Below, piece by piece: positions 42,801 through 47,219 of a stretch of DNA of 64,000 nucleotides. The position numbers and the translations under genes were made by a program. Source of the DNA: Elusimicrobia bacterium GWC2_64_44 (GTDB taxonomy: Bacteria; Elusimicrobiota; Elusimicrobia; Elusimicrobiales; UBA9959); NCBI GenBank assembly GCA_001799845.1, contig MGUG01000031.1, forward strand, positions 1 through 64,000. The letters are read 5' to 3'. Numbering within the stretch: the first letter of the stretch is position 1; each line of letters starts with the position of its first letter. The notes beneath the pieces are model-generated. The model was not told where the DNA came from and searched no databases. It saw only the letters and a list, made by a program, of their open reading frames with translations.

Positions 42801-45800
42801 TGCGGGTGAGGTTGGCCACTACGACCTGCCCGGCGGACAGCGTCCTGGCGGTACCCAGCGGCCCGCCGTTCCAGTAAACGATATAGCCGGCCCCGTCGTC
42901 GAGTATGGTGTCTATCGTACGGCTGGAGAGGCTGACATTGCCGGTGCCTGAGGTGGGGCCTATCGTGATGACGTCTCCGGACGCCCAGCCCGCCACGGAG
43001 GTGGAACCGTAAACCCTCAGCTCCGTCTGCACCGCGGTGATATCCTGCGTGGCGTAAGCGTAGGGCGTCTTCTCCGCGCCGCGCACGGTGAAGTCGCCGC
43101 CGTCGTTAACGATAAGACCGTACTGCCCGGCGTAGGTGCCGCTGGCCAGCACCAGGTGCGCTATATAGGCCGGGAAGACATAGTCGGCGTCGGCACCGTA
43201 ATCCAGCCAGCCGCCGGGATTAACCTTAACGTCTCCGCCAACCACGGTCCAACTGGAGTTGGCCGTCCTGTGCGCCATCAGCCGGCCGTTGATGGTGGCG
43301 GTGGAAGAGACCGCCGCGGTGGTATCGAGGGTGACCGTATGGGCCGCTTCTATCACCACTTCGCTGCAGGCGGCTGGCGGCTCGCCTATGTCCCAGGTGG
43401 CGTGGTCGGACCAGTTGCCGCTGCCCCGGCTGTGCCGGGTTTCGCAGGCGTGCTCCGGCCAGCTCACCCGGCCCGACGGGTCGTTCTCCAGCAGCGGGCC
43501 GGCCTTGGCGCCGGAGTCGTAGCGCATCAGCACGCTGGAGCCTGCGGCCAGCCCGGAGCCGTTCACGTTGACCGCGATGGCAGAACTGTCGAACGCCGCC
43601 GAAGTGATACTGGTTTGAAAATACCCGGACAGAAAGTTTATGGCCGTGGCGCCCGGGGTGAGCGTCCGGAAGGTGAGGCTGGAGATAGAGAGGCTGGCCC
43701 CAGCGCCCTGCGTGGTTATGTAAAGGCCGTAGGCGCCGCCGGTTATAGTATTGCTGGTCAGCGCCAGGGAGCCGAAGTTGGAGGTGGACAGGTACACGGC
43801 CGCGCCCTGCACGCCGCCGGAGAGGGTGCTGCTGGAGAGGGTGAAATTCAGGCCGCTGCCTAAAGCCAGCCCAACGCCGTTAGGCCAGGTGCTCACAAAC
43901 ACGCTGCCGCCGATGGCGGTGGCCGTGGACTCGTTAACGTAGGCCGCGGTAGAACCCTGGAGATAGGAATCCACCACCGTGTTGGAAGAACCGTTGCTGA
44001 AGAACAGGGCGAACCTTCCGTTCGTGCTGCTGGTGACGGTGCTGCGCGCCACCAGGTTCAGGTTCGACGCGCCGTCGAACCGCACGCCATGACCGACAGG
44101 GGCTGAAATAAAGTTATCGCGGAAAGTGTTGGACGAGGACGCGGTCAGGTAGAGAGCGCCCTGTCCGGCGGCGCTGGTTATAGAGCTCCCGGAGATAAGG
44201 TTATTCCGTGAATTGCTGAAGAACCGTGCAGCGTAACCGCCCTGGTTGTAGATCAGGCTGCCGGAAACGGTATTGGACGAAGAAAGGGTGAACAGCAGGG
44301 CGAAGAAACTTGACGAGTTATTGGTTACCGTGCTTTGCGCGACGGTGTTATTTCCGCCCCCCATGACATTGATGCCGTAGCCGCCGGGGTTGGAGACGAA
44401 GCAGTTCTCCACCTTGTTGCCCAGCGAAGACTGCAGGTCGACAGCGAACTCTCCGCTCGAGGCGCTGGTGAGGGTGGAGTGGGAGATAGTGTTCCAGTTC
44501 GCGTCGTACCCGACCAGGGCCGCCGCGTCCAGCGCGCTGTGGATATAGGACGCGGTGACGGTGTTGGAATCCGCGGCCTGCAGATATAGGCCGCGCGCCG
44601 CCGCGCCGTCGCTGGTGAGATAACTCTCCGCCACGTGGTTGTCGCGCCCGGTCAGTTTGACGGCGTGGGCGGCCTGCGCCGTGACCGTAGAGCGCCACAC
44701 CCAGCTGAAGCTCGAGAGCGCGATGGCGGAATCGGTTATGCTGCCGCCCGAGATAACGCTGACGCTGGCGATCTCTATCGAGGGAGAGGACGAGAAGATG
44801 CCGAAAGGCACGGTGTTGGTGGAAACGACATTCACGCCGATCACGCTGACGCTGTCGTTATAGATGGCGAAAGCCGCGGCGGAGCCCAGCGGAGGATTGA
44901 CCGCGGGGGCGGAACTGATGAACGTCGGGTCCGCCATGATCCTGACCCGGTAGGCCCCGAAGCTGTTTATATTCCGCACCGTCACCTGTTCCGAGTAGGT
45001 GGCGGTGTCGCGGATGACCACGCAGGCGTTGGTCGCTATGCTGCCCGGCAGCGCGCCCACTGCCGCCTGGATGGTGTCGGCTTCGCCGGAACCGTCCTTG
45101 GCCACGTTAAAGCCTATGCTGCAGCCGGCCGGCAATACCGGCGCGGGCAGCCAGGTCAGGCGGCTGCCGGGATCGTAATCGTAAACAGGACCGTGGCGGC
45201 GGCCGGAAGAGTCTCTCATGGTCACGCTGCCGGAAGTCGGCGAGGCGTCAACGTTGACGGCGATATTCGGGCTGAGGAAAGCGGCCGAGGAGATGGTGTA
45301 TGGATAGCTGCCGCCGGTGATATAGATGGCCGTGGCGCCCGGGCTCAGCTCGCGGAAAGTGAAGCTGCTGAAGGAAACGCTGCCGGGATAATAAGAGGGT
45401 ATGGTCAGGCCGACGGCGCCGCCAGTGAAAGTATTTGAATCTATGTATAAGTTGCCGCCGCTCAGGTTGCCCAGGTTCAGCGCTATGCCTGCCGGGCCGC
45501 CCTGCAGCGTATTGCTGGAAACGTAGTCGTTGCCGAAGCTGCCCCTGATATCGAGGGCCACGCCGTTAACCCCGTTACCGGCCAGCGTGTTATACCGGAA
45601 CATAACCGGGTCCGCATCGCTCTGCACGTACGCGGCCGTAGAGCCGCTGATATAATTGCCGGCCACGGTCACGTTATTGGACTGATAAATATGCAGGGCC
45701 GGCAGCGCGCCGCCGGCGGTAATGGTGCTGTAGCTTATATTCTTGAACCCGCCGCCCCAGCCGTCGAACTTGACGCTGGTGCCGTAAGGATTGTGCAGGT

Positions 45801-47139
45801 AGCAGCTGCTGATGGTAGTGTCATAGGCGGCGGTATTATAGAGCGCCAGCGAAGCGGCCTCGCCGGCTATGGCCGTGCTGCGCAGGACGGAGTTGCCTGT
45901 CACGCTGCCGGCTATCCGGATAGCTGTGCCGCCCGCGCTGACATAGCTGTCGGCCAGCGTGTTCCCGGGCGCCTGCAGATCTACAGCGTAATAACCCGGA
46001 GTGTTGGCGATAACCGTGCTGAACTCCACCCGGTGACCGCTGCCGCTTTCGGCCAGCACCGCGGTGCCCATGCTGTTGCGCACCGTGGCGCCGGTCACCA
46101 GGCCGCCGTTGCTGGCGGCGAAACGCACGGCATAGTACCCGCCGACCCCCGCATAGATCTCGCCGCCGCTCACCACCGCCGATGTGCTGAAGAGGACGGC
46201 GGTGCCGGAATAGTTGGCCAGATAGCTGCTTTCCGCCCGGTTGCCCAGGCCGGAGGCGGCGCTGAAGTTCACGGCGAAACCGGAGCTGTGACCGGAGGTT
46301 ACCGTGCTCAGGGTTACGGCGTTATAAGAAGCGCCGGAGGCGTAATTCATGGCATTGCCGAAGGCGTTATGCAGGTAGCTGGCGGTGAAAGTGTTGGAAG
46401 AAGAATTTTCAAGGTAAACCGCGGACCAGCCGGTATTGTTGCCGCGCAGCGTGGAGGAGCTGACGCGGTTATGGTTGGAGCCGCCGAGAAAGCGGGCCGC
46501 GTCGCCGTTGGAATTGTAGGCGTAGACATTTGAAACGGTATTGCTGGAGGCCCCTGTGAAGTAAATGGCCGCGTAGGAGATATTCGCCGCCGTGACGGTG
46601 CTGTCCAGTATCTCGTTGTTATCGCCGGACAGCCTCAGCGCGTTGGCTGCCATAGGCTGGCTGATGTTTATGCCCTGCAGGGTAACGCTGTCGGCATTTA
46701 CAGAGAACAGGTCCGCGGCCACGCCTATCGTCAACGTCGGCGCCCCGGCTACGGAAGGGTCTTTCAGTATCCGCAGGCGGTAGCCGTTGGTATTCAGGGA
46801 GACATCGACCTGCCCCGCGTAGGAGACGGCGTCCAGCACCACCACGCAGGTATTGGTGCTCAGGCTGGCGCCCAGTCCGGTAACGGCTGCGGAGATGCTC
46901 ATGTAGTCAGAACCCACGCCGTCCGCCTTTACGGTCTTCATCACGCCGCACTGGGCCAGCAGCTGCGGGTTGGGGAGATACAGGAAGGGGCTCATGGCGC
47001 TCATGGCCGCGCCGTTGCCGGGGTAGAGGTCGGCGGCCCCAACAGCGGCCGGGGCGGCGAGCAGCGCGGCGGCCAGCAGCCGCCTTACAGCCTCTTTTTT
47101 AAAGAGGCGCGCAAAAATATCATGCCCGCGCGTTTTCAT
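21835..47139 (-). CDS. 8434-aa giant secreted mosaic protein (beta-helix, G8-like, BNR-like, FN3, Kelch, FlgD-type C-terminus)
   Basis: One uninterrupted frame of 25.3 kb. A signal peptide (about 1-36) is followed by five right-handed beta-helix modules whose heads (C..G..V..DGSG....IQ.AV..L...T..CVVIRD) start near residues 62, 666, 2871, 3431 and 3981. Two G8-like modules (near 1228 and 2046; W....TWD...P..C.EV.I..GHTV.LD), each with its own NosD-like beta-helix, sit between heads 2 and 3. Residues about 4740-5135 are BNR/sialidase-propeller-like (RSQDEGATW, ALAVDSKDGLHLSY). Residues about 5137-7080 are FN3 and related domains, including five copies of a paired unit. Residues about 7130-7430 are six or so Kelch repeats inserted in an FN3 domain. 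Then come Ig/FN3 domains, a CnaB-like domain (about 8160-8240) and a FlgD-Ig/type-A-like terminal domain (about 8340-8434). No Shine-Dalgarno sequence is seen. It is probably a cell-surface adhesin or polysaccharide-binding giant; no catalytic residues could be assigned. Confidence 0.9.
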   Translation of the reverse strand: MKTRGHDIFARLFKKEAVRRLLAAALLAAPAAVGAADLYPGNGAAMSAMSPFLYLPNPQLLAQCGVMKTVKADGVGSDYMSISAAVTGLGASLSTNTCVVVLDAVSYAGQVDVSLNTNGYRLRILKDPSVAGAPTLTIGVAADLFSVNADSVTLQGINISQPMAANALRLSGDNNEILDSTVTAANISYAAIYFTGASSNTVSNVYAYNSNGDAARFLGGSNHNRVSSSTLRGNNTGWSAVYLENSSSNTFTASYLHNAFGNAMNYASGASYNAVTLSTVTSGHSSGFAVNFSAASGLGNRAESSYLANYSGTAVLFSTSAVVSGGEIYAGVGGYYAVRFAASNGGLVTGATVRNSMGTAVLAESGSGHRVEFSTVIANTPGYYAVDLQAPGNTLADSYVSAGGTAIRIAGSVTGNSVLRSTAIAGEAASLALYNTAAYDTTISSCYLHNPYGTSVKFDGWGGGFKNISYSTITAGGALPALHIYQSNNVTVAGNYISGSTAAYVQSDADPVMFRYNTLAGNGVNGVALDIRGSFGNDYVSSNTLQGGPAGIALNLGNLSGGNLYIDSNTFTGGAVGLTIPSYYPGSVSFSSFTFRELSPGATAIYITGGSYPYTISSAAFLSPNIAVNVDASPTSGSVTMRDSSGRRHGPVYDYDPGSRLTWLPAPVLPAGCSIGFNVAKDGSGEADTIQAAVGALPGSIATNACVVIRDTATYSEQVTVRNINSFGAYRVRIMADPTFISSAPAVNPPLGSAAAFAIYNDSVSVIGVNVVSTNTVPFGIFSSSPSIEIASVSVISGGSITDSAIALSSFSWVWRSTVTAQAAHAVKLTGRDNHVAESYLTSDGAAARGLYLQAADSNTVTASYIHSALDAAALVGYDANWNTISHSTLTSASSGEFAVDLQSSLGNKVENCFVSNPGGYGINVMGGGNNTVAQSTVTNNSSSFFALLFTLSSSNTVSGSLIYNQGGYAARFFSNSRNNLISGSSITSAAGQGALYLTASSSNTFRDNFISAPVGHGVRFDGASNLNLVARSTVTSSTNGRFALFFSNGSSNTVVDSYLQGSTAAYVNESTATAIGGSVFVSTWPNGVGLALGSGLNFTLSSSTLSGGVQGAAVYLSTSNFGSLALTSNTITGGAYGLYITTQGAGASLSISSLTFRTLTPGATAINFLSGYFQTSITSAAFDSSAIAVNVNGSGLAAGSSVLMRYDSGAKAGPLLENDPSGRVSWPEHACETRHSRGSGNWSDHATWDIGEPPAACSEVVIEAAHTVTLDTTAAVSSTATINGRLMAHRTANSSWTVVGGDVKVNPGGWLDYGADADYVFPAYIAHLVLASGTYAGQYGLIVNDGGDFTVRGAEKTPYAYATQDITAVQTELRVYGSTSVAGWASGDVITIGPTSGTGNVSLSSRTIDTILDDGAGYIVYWNGGPLGTARTLSAGQVVVANLTRNVLVRSSGTVVTAANGNSAYISNLALNTTSFSLTYGEFAYLGAFSGGVKYGINFGPGVRGFVSSSTVRNGYSGLYLNNSIGSVFTGNNIYANLANGVRTYFSSGNTFTGNCISANDMGLWISGFNIMTGNNIYSNASSGVSVQSPFNVLWGNSAYANGSSGFDLQFAHDSTLSGNNSYSNAGAGLRLYGTSRSLVSGNDFRSNASYAITLESDSDGNSFLGNSVYANAYGIGVQNSYDNLLADGSLGYSASGADLKDATAEVNFDLGADSETLTLKGVRVNPAGAIATIGLNVPGGSLISYNQAYATGTVKVWGNYRVSASTLTLAYGEPLYTSTHTAPKIMHGANFGVSGLLAEAGALSEIITLANSGADNWTLSGSSSGVLGVVNCPAGPCAFDTARVDLTLEIGGATATGDYLDFATIAGSNDANRQKQLLFGPADAAFNSGRSKLEIKADGGLDLRGKSDGTANTLVNWLSPAATYYTLVSSGAFTAQFSSFTNMDQAGIQLSGAAGVSISSSTFDYLGFAAGTSAFITARDLASAATLDNVRFDLSRPAGIYGPAYNVWVESPDAGLNWTFTSSTGSLWGEAYDRDLNSKVGWVSCGLLTSAQSGGWSSSLTWDGEHLPSACNEISIAAGHTVLIDFSGAVSSTATIFGTLRASRDFSSKWTLMGGNVEVMPGGWLDYGSPAYTIPTAVTAELVLARGDYAGQHGLIVNDGGDFTVRGSTKTPYSYASASIAALDTSLAVHGSTSVAGWQPGDVIAIGPTGGTGPASVSTRTVTGIIGGAPYVISWSATEPLETARTLTAETPILVSNLTRNVLVRSSGTDTAADTAYIRSLARNATSFLLEYGEFAYIGANSGAGKYGITFDGAFAKGAVSSSTVRNGYRGILLDNSSGIGIAGNSVCYGADTGIYLNLALDSDVAGNAVFGGAAHGLKLVFAAGNDLRGNHAFSNGAQGARLENSSSNIVRSNRFYANTGGGLGVENGSDNTLAGNFTYASGANGIALIGTAAGNFVAGNDIYSAGYGLDLGAVSNNILLDNYVYSNSYGYFAQGATGNNFTGGALGYARNGANLPNSAAEVFYAPGGAAETLELKGARVNPANGVDVAGMDLSGAYLSSFNQDYDTGTVRLWGNYRAAGHSIVLDYAQQVYTSTATAPHLLRGAGHKIGVTTTNDAYTLNELITVIYQGGSQWRIEGSSSGVLDASFSCSANTTVGFSHDKVTFGLTAGPAPAVGDRLDLVTLAASGDANTQKKLLFGPSAAAFNHGRSKLEIAPDGGLVLRGKNDGTAYTMVDWLNASATYYSLVSSGSFSAGHSSFTNLDQDGLRLSGGALVALSTVTFDYLGFSSGSNSYLTIKDLTGDLVFHNVEFGMSRPAGVYSPYNIWVVEPAVGLNLVMRKARQSLGSLWGSGFEHDIDSVVVWSDDFPPTAGCATGVTVRKDGTGYYDTIQDAVDSLDRSLTGNACVLIRDAGTYAEQVELRNFETNGYRLRLLADPALLPAVPSVSPLPGATAAFLVLSDSVSIEGINVSPAQSLAYGILASSAAVRISSVSVQSNGFITDAGVRISSHGAVEYSTISVQDAHGLWLQGDYGGAANVYAANVASAKYAVYGDAASSKTLTGSDIVNTAGTALSLRSGSAFNEISRSTLTSGGGAHRGIEMDNAWWNRVLDTRVSAPTSVGMMVAGGAYNTVERSTITNNTGSFPAFDFWDSSTNTVSASVITNASGIGFHAESGASFNQIIRTRITASSASGYALKFTNGSSNTVTGSYISNPPGDALVFAGAKFNTVMQSTVTTTASGKSAFYISAASSNTILDTYARGGTGVYIDASAGIVIGGSVLGTPVSTGAGLRLGGASVNLTLATSTLAGGALGSAVVLDANNTGRLEFSSNTVTGGAFGFSISAQAGGASLEISSITFSALAPGATAIAFLGGQFVSTVAAASFVSPNIFTNVDGTALLGGSRVTMLRAAGLKSGTFFEVDPAGRVDWDLPPGCRAGLSVAQDGSGNFAGIGSALDALPVTLSTDTCVVIRDSAVYAEDVQVTGFDTNGYRLKIVADPALASPPGVSGSAFAFSILNDSVTIEGVDVNNLGGADGYRLQGDLNVILRSTVTLNSAGNSGLYFASASSNTVSELYIDNAAGDAAVLLAASNWNHISSVTLRANGTGKSALYFEYASSNTVTRAAILNPAAYGAHFKGGGNNAVSFSTITGGGTGLSALVAYDDESGTLNRVEDSYIHSPAGTAVLLANNGLVRRSTVTAAASAEYAVYFKNANNTVEDCYVTNSAGTAVIFGSASSYGRVLRSTVAAEKLAAQALYSDGAQFSGVEDSVLSNIAGGAAYFYNGAGNYVRASTVTGSGSFGLQIYGPLNVYGSYVQGSTGAYVSGGNTVYIGTSTVAGVAASGSGLAAGSWVSNLSLAGTTLSGGPSGIALNFSPALGSTVLSVTSVTVAGGGHGVFFSDNFFSVYFDSVTFQDLSPGATAIKLQNGWNGTVYDAYFGDEDIDVNVDASAYTGTLVMRRASGPRAGAAYENDPGDTHVGWDPLPAGCYSGANVAQDGSETHTSIQAAVDGVGLNLSTTTCVVVRDTQTYHEEIIVRNLNTNGYRLFIMGDPTFVSSAPALAPPAFSTAAFHILSDSVTVQGLTIRPDSTLPYGVLASSAHAVLSSVGVTGAGFINFAAVKISSYGAVAYSTVSAGAAYGLLLTGTGASVDFSSVTAAGLSSYALYLQGADSTTVRRSWFHSYAAHGGRFDSGAAGNRLENSTVTTGGGSGYSGLQLSNASTNTVTGSYIGGPAGGGLRLDSGSEFNLVEFSTIAAGGSSDQALLISADSNTVTASYIANPAGRAVYLTAGADSNGVSFSTAVGGVSSQALLVLSDSNTFTSSVFLNPSGVSVQFDSGAEFNKLHLSSVTSFTGAGNALAFTGASSNTVTSSHIRNTVGAALYAGSGAAYNRIAQSTVTSPGTACTISGASSNTVSDSYLYSSGGYVAQFVGGAWGNEISGSTIAASSAGGIAAYFASAVSNTVSGSLLSSPAGVAAQFQTGSIGNTIRRSTLVNNNAGYLALKLMDASSSTVAESFISNLTGSAVSFTNNAVGNTIIRSTVTSGAVGYYGVYMTGVSSNSVMDSYVQGSTAAYITVSTGAAFGGSVLVSTQVSGNALAVNASQGLALASTTLTGGPLGAALYLAPGNHGLLAISSLTIAGGLHGLHITGQGAAEISVDSMTISSVAYNGVGLYFQGGKLSSTFTGVAFNSPNLLYNADTALLDLPSLLTLRGYSGAKAGPAYDNDPAWAVEWAEPPGGVAVSTYVYQYMGLDARRALARTAAGDLYLAYLKTYDGNLRLFVARSQDEGATWADTTAAPVDNTGCVNDLGYPALAVDSKDGLHLSYKSPLSPLCSVGRMGVSSAAAPGAAWSPWLGVPGAYPYNGYQGPGQLAVARDDSVHLVWADQDFSGVGGYGWVVKYSSRGAAGAAWSAYSVVPDALGDADTGMASPALAIDGRNVLHVVSLRCGSSPCPPYGVYYSSKSVYGGVWSAPSGLYGSDGRGQQAPSLAADPGNNLHAVWSGTDDTYQANSQVKYAYMAAGAASWSGWTNIAAIPSAPQGVPSITVDAADDLHAVWTGSDTLSPVLNVKHSKYAAGSWSPWVNLTTGTYDQSYALARWAGWRNNGGGLGAAWSASYGPNYHLRYVHNAAVVLGPGYVDVVPPFSVGDLAAATVSTGSVELLWTAPGNDGDGGRLDNSTFTVQFSTFTEVVWQIGDAQVEISTGGVDAGSPQRYFLENLAANTTYYARLWTTDDSGNTGGISGDDYAVTLIQAPETVYVDEVSTLSLRAQAAAPGGFSGLEKTGAGVDMAKDGLYMGFLHVASRTISGLKPNTQYGLKARARNLEGAVTAETLSFSTYTLAAAALPAGEVFTGVYATSAAVQWSSGTALWGYNGPGAHYEVQAATSADFLGTPVSSVTYAIGAATLTLAANTSYYFRILPYNSGGMTDNAWLELGSTVTLVNPPLPADALAITTYSITAAWDANGNNPETWYAAQVSLVSGFEPVIASSLTRNTSAVLGSLPLANTYYFLRVNAINRAGSPTAWVTLPSTVTAIQAPTGMGFTFVSTQAITAQAQVDGGFSDLDQELSAVNIASAGFYGAWTQLDSVAYTGLRPNSSYPFKAKARNRLGVETAETTEFSTFTLAAVALSQDGDSIPAAYLSSVTLAWSSGTVAWGYNGPGAYFLAEASELENFSSYTASVTYNLGAGMDLAVNTSYYFRVLPYNSANLPGEWLVLGSTATEIQTPEDIQFTAVTPDSVDTLATVAGGFSRLAIGDSGLQQTVNGVPRAWTNTTDAAFSGLSPNTAYLFAARARNLEGRMTPEISRSTYTLAMVPAISDPAVFGEGAGSFGVDWAANGNPPGTTYYAEVSLDSGFTTVDASSVTFDTQAVVSGVLANTTYYMRVSAVNGAARRTAYLDNGYLRTRIETPADVYVDEVTTFSLRATAFTPGGFSRLDEGFSGVDIASGGVYAGWVQYSSAAFTALAPNYQYTFKARARNGNAVQTAESPEVSTYTLAALTPAQDGNVFPGVFQTSATVAWSSGSALGGFNGPGAWFRVQASTTIGFTAGVVSADGVTGSSHTLELLGSNATYYFRAQAYNAGNMTDGSWLQLGSTVTLAIVPAGVAEPFTSIGPGGTLNAAWSFNGNSPGTAYGIQLSVNDDFSTIDRAYAPVYSSPISFSGLLANTTYHARVAAISYSGIYTDYYVIGATVTAIEAPTGFIFPTVSSKAIDAQAYVAGSFTNLDKPGSGVAISLGGSYGAWAVSPNAFYSGLAPNTEYLFKAKARNQYGVESAESPQVSTFTLAAVSLPQDGRPKFEDIASSALTVNWSSGTAQYGFNGAGAAYLMQVSADENFLGGVSAVTTSALFQPFVGLAPNTTYFARAIAFNNIAASDYDWLPFGSTATLTSQASGLSVPAVFPTSVTVSWSALGPNQCAGYRVDASSVADFSGLVRSSVTALQPVSALSVEGLLANTTYYLRVGPLNWNGVANYAAAGSTCTPTENLVPTIEDLEAIDDYTWYAAPTRAYSVYFHDLGGSGLESFEVRATTGPLQTGRVTVEWRPLLSGMEVNDYASDWTFDDPTWALLEDGTNYIYVRASDGSGNVSVETPVFAVFKDTTPPVILSSYADAVWRSTYGFNMDLTFIDAHSRLDTAQGAIWSAPGRTGTEISAWNSIFSGDGTNWRDVSLPMSEPLWNLLQSGTNYYSVRAWDYSAPVNTNLWQDAFVILKDTAAPAAINTLSAVTGSTYAALISFSAPAEFPSGIAEYALQYSSYTVAWSTGAVFHSTHVYVSTSGVAAGAPQAVPVPDLGANTTYYFRAWARDQAGNWSADSNGAEPVTLAEAPVTAGAPSVYVSSAGFGWTAVFSAGYSLEASTSAGFGGTAKSSRTADGLAVSLKVTELSPNTTYYFRTGALNWAGAPNYGGTSEYSTYVTAPGSAAVYAAVSSGAVTVEWLPEGNGPGTRYAVAASSDEFVTSSATLLAAPGEGPYAQAFSGLQPNTTYWFQVAALGNHNELSPWLALGSTITLPAPPALAGYTLWQSTSEVAWSANFNPAGTLYQADLSTAVNFSPVEVSSQTANLWATLDILRPNTTYYLRLRAISPSSGRSSSYVTAAGPSRAMPPLTLGLYTLGPNSAGLYWDAGQNPGGQGAGDWGGTDNLYAARYGHALALAGDLLLVSGGSDGTLYRSDVWAAPLSVTGRVGAWTQARALPAARYGHASVSLKGRVYVIGGYDGSSPRGEVWSAPVSSAGALGEWKAETSLLLPVYAHGLAAVDDRLYVVGGYNGGARSEIYKASVSEDGTLSAWTLAGSLDEARYGLAAAVAISSGPARLCVAGGSDGAAARAEVWLSGFNPDGTLAGWTAVTALPGPRFSHGLTASPHGLFTAGGNNGTAAKDTVYRAAVTYEGTLGPWEEQPALPRPLQAHAFGERNGRLLVFGGYDGAQARSEVYSAAVLGTEYSLEVAGASFSSTPWAAAGYLQLGGLAPDASHTFRVKARSHAGVETPWSAALTTTTYAAQPSSAAFSGVYISSLQVNWLVNDNPGGTLYDVQLSSDEAHTLLASSFTLAGGSRYFTGLEDDLRYYARARAVNAAGTATAWTALGSTMTRTDPALDLSSPTMSGAPGDPAWRSAPGALYDMDFADAGGAYLAYFQVLAAPAPASAPDADPGWTTVAASLNSQAYAQDWSLPAGMFELLTPGTNYISVRAFDNNGNSTTTVDAFYILKDTVAPSIARNQAGENFWRMDDGGAVYDVDFADALSGLAAIEYSASPNQGSGDAAAYPWTAVAALSTGPAVYAGAWGVDFAGLPNDATSYVSVRARDLAGNTEVVTGIDAFKILKYVAGPEVWFSTPAAPFQAALAYVAGTASDARSHDAAAVEVAVKEVAAARYWDGAAFLASSPVWFLATGTGTWSHNFGIVWQEGVAYEFLARSSDTAGNYSLANATRAFTLDSAPPVIAPGAPADGAVVDSAAAVSGTVSDVSGVSALTLMLKRLTDGKWWDFAAGTWTVAGSSAAVAPAASWSYAPGELLRASLENGASYYYTLYAADNTQPVQSIGFGVYGSTFGFADNTAPAAISDLSASSGSAPGNLSVAWTAPGDDGGSGMILYGQYKIQHSTYAAEFGTAAAQTGSAFTAVSAGSARSVELTGLVPGETYYLRAWTRDDAGNWSALSNAATAQAAVPPDRISGRVTTISSAGITGVLLEAYDAAGLLQASAYTVGDGSGSYALTGLAAGSYRVQATWEAEDIISSVGSDGLALGRLDADFTLAVNYELASIGGELAGYRLSALGRRASAAGSAPRVQLFQRGRQVADAPVDAAGKFLIANLLPGKYVLRVPDPKGGFKELSLRVKAGEALQVSPLGELLKAARVYVYPNPARRTATFHIESDQSPLLKQVTVFDVTGRAVKEFKDGDFSSPSAGVYETVWNIPSKVASGVYVYSVRVKFEATGEYKKVIRKFAVVK

Positions 47140-47219
47140 AGTTGAACCGCGCCCGCACTAACTTACCGCTTAACCGCCGCCTGCCTTACTCGTTTAAACG
47201 ACCAAAAAGCTGCCGCCCG

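Noticed and set aside
47190-47201. Perfect 12-bp palindrome TCGTTTAAACGA in the gap before the giant gene
   Set aside because: Could be an operator, but a single short A/T-centred palindrome with no promoter beside it is too weak to call.
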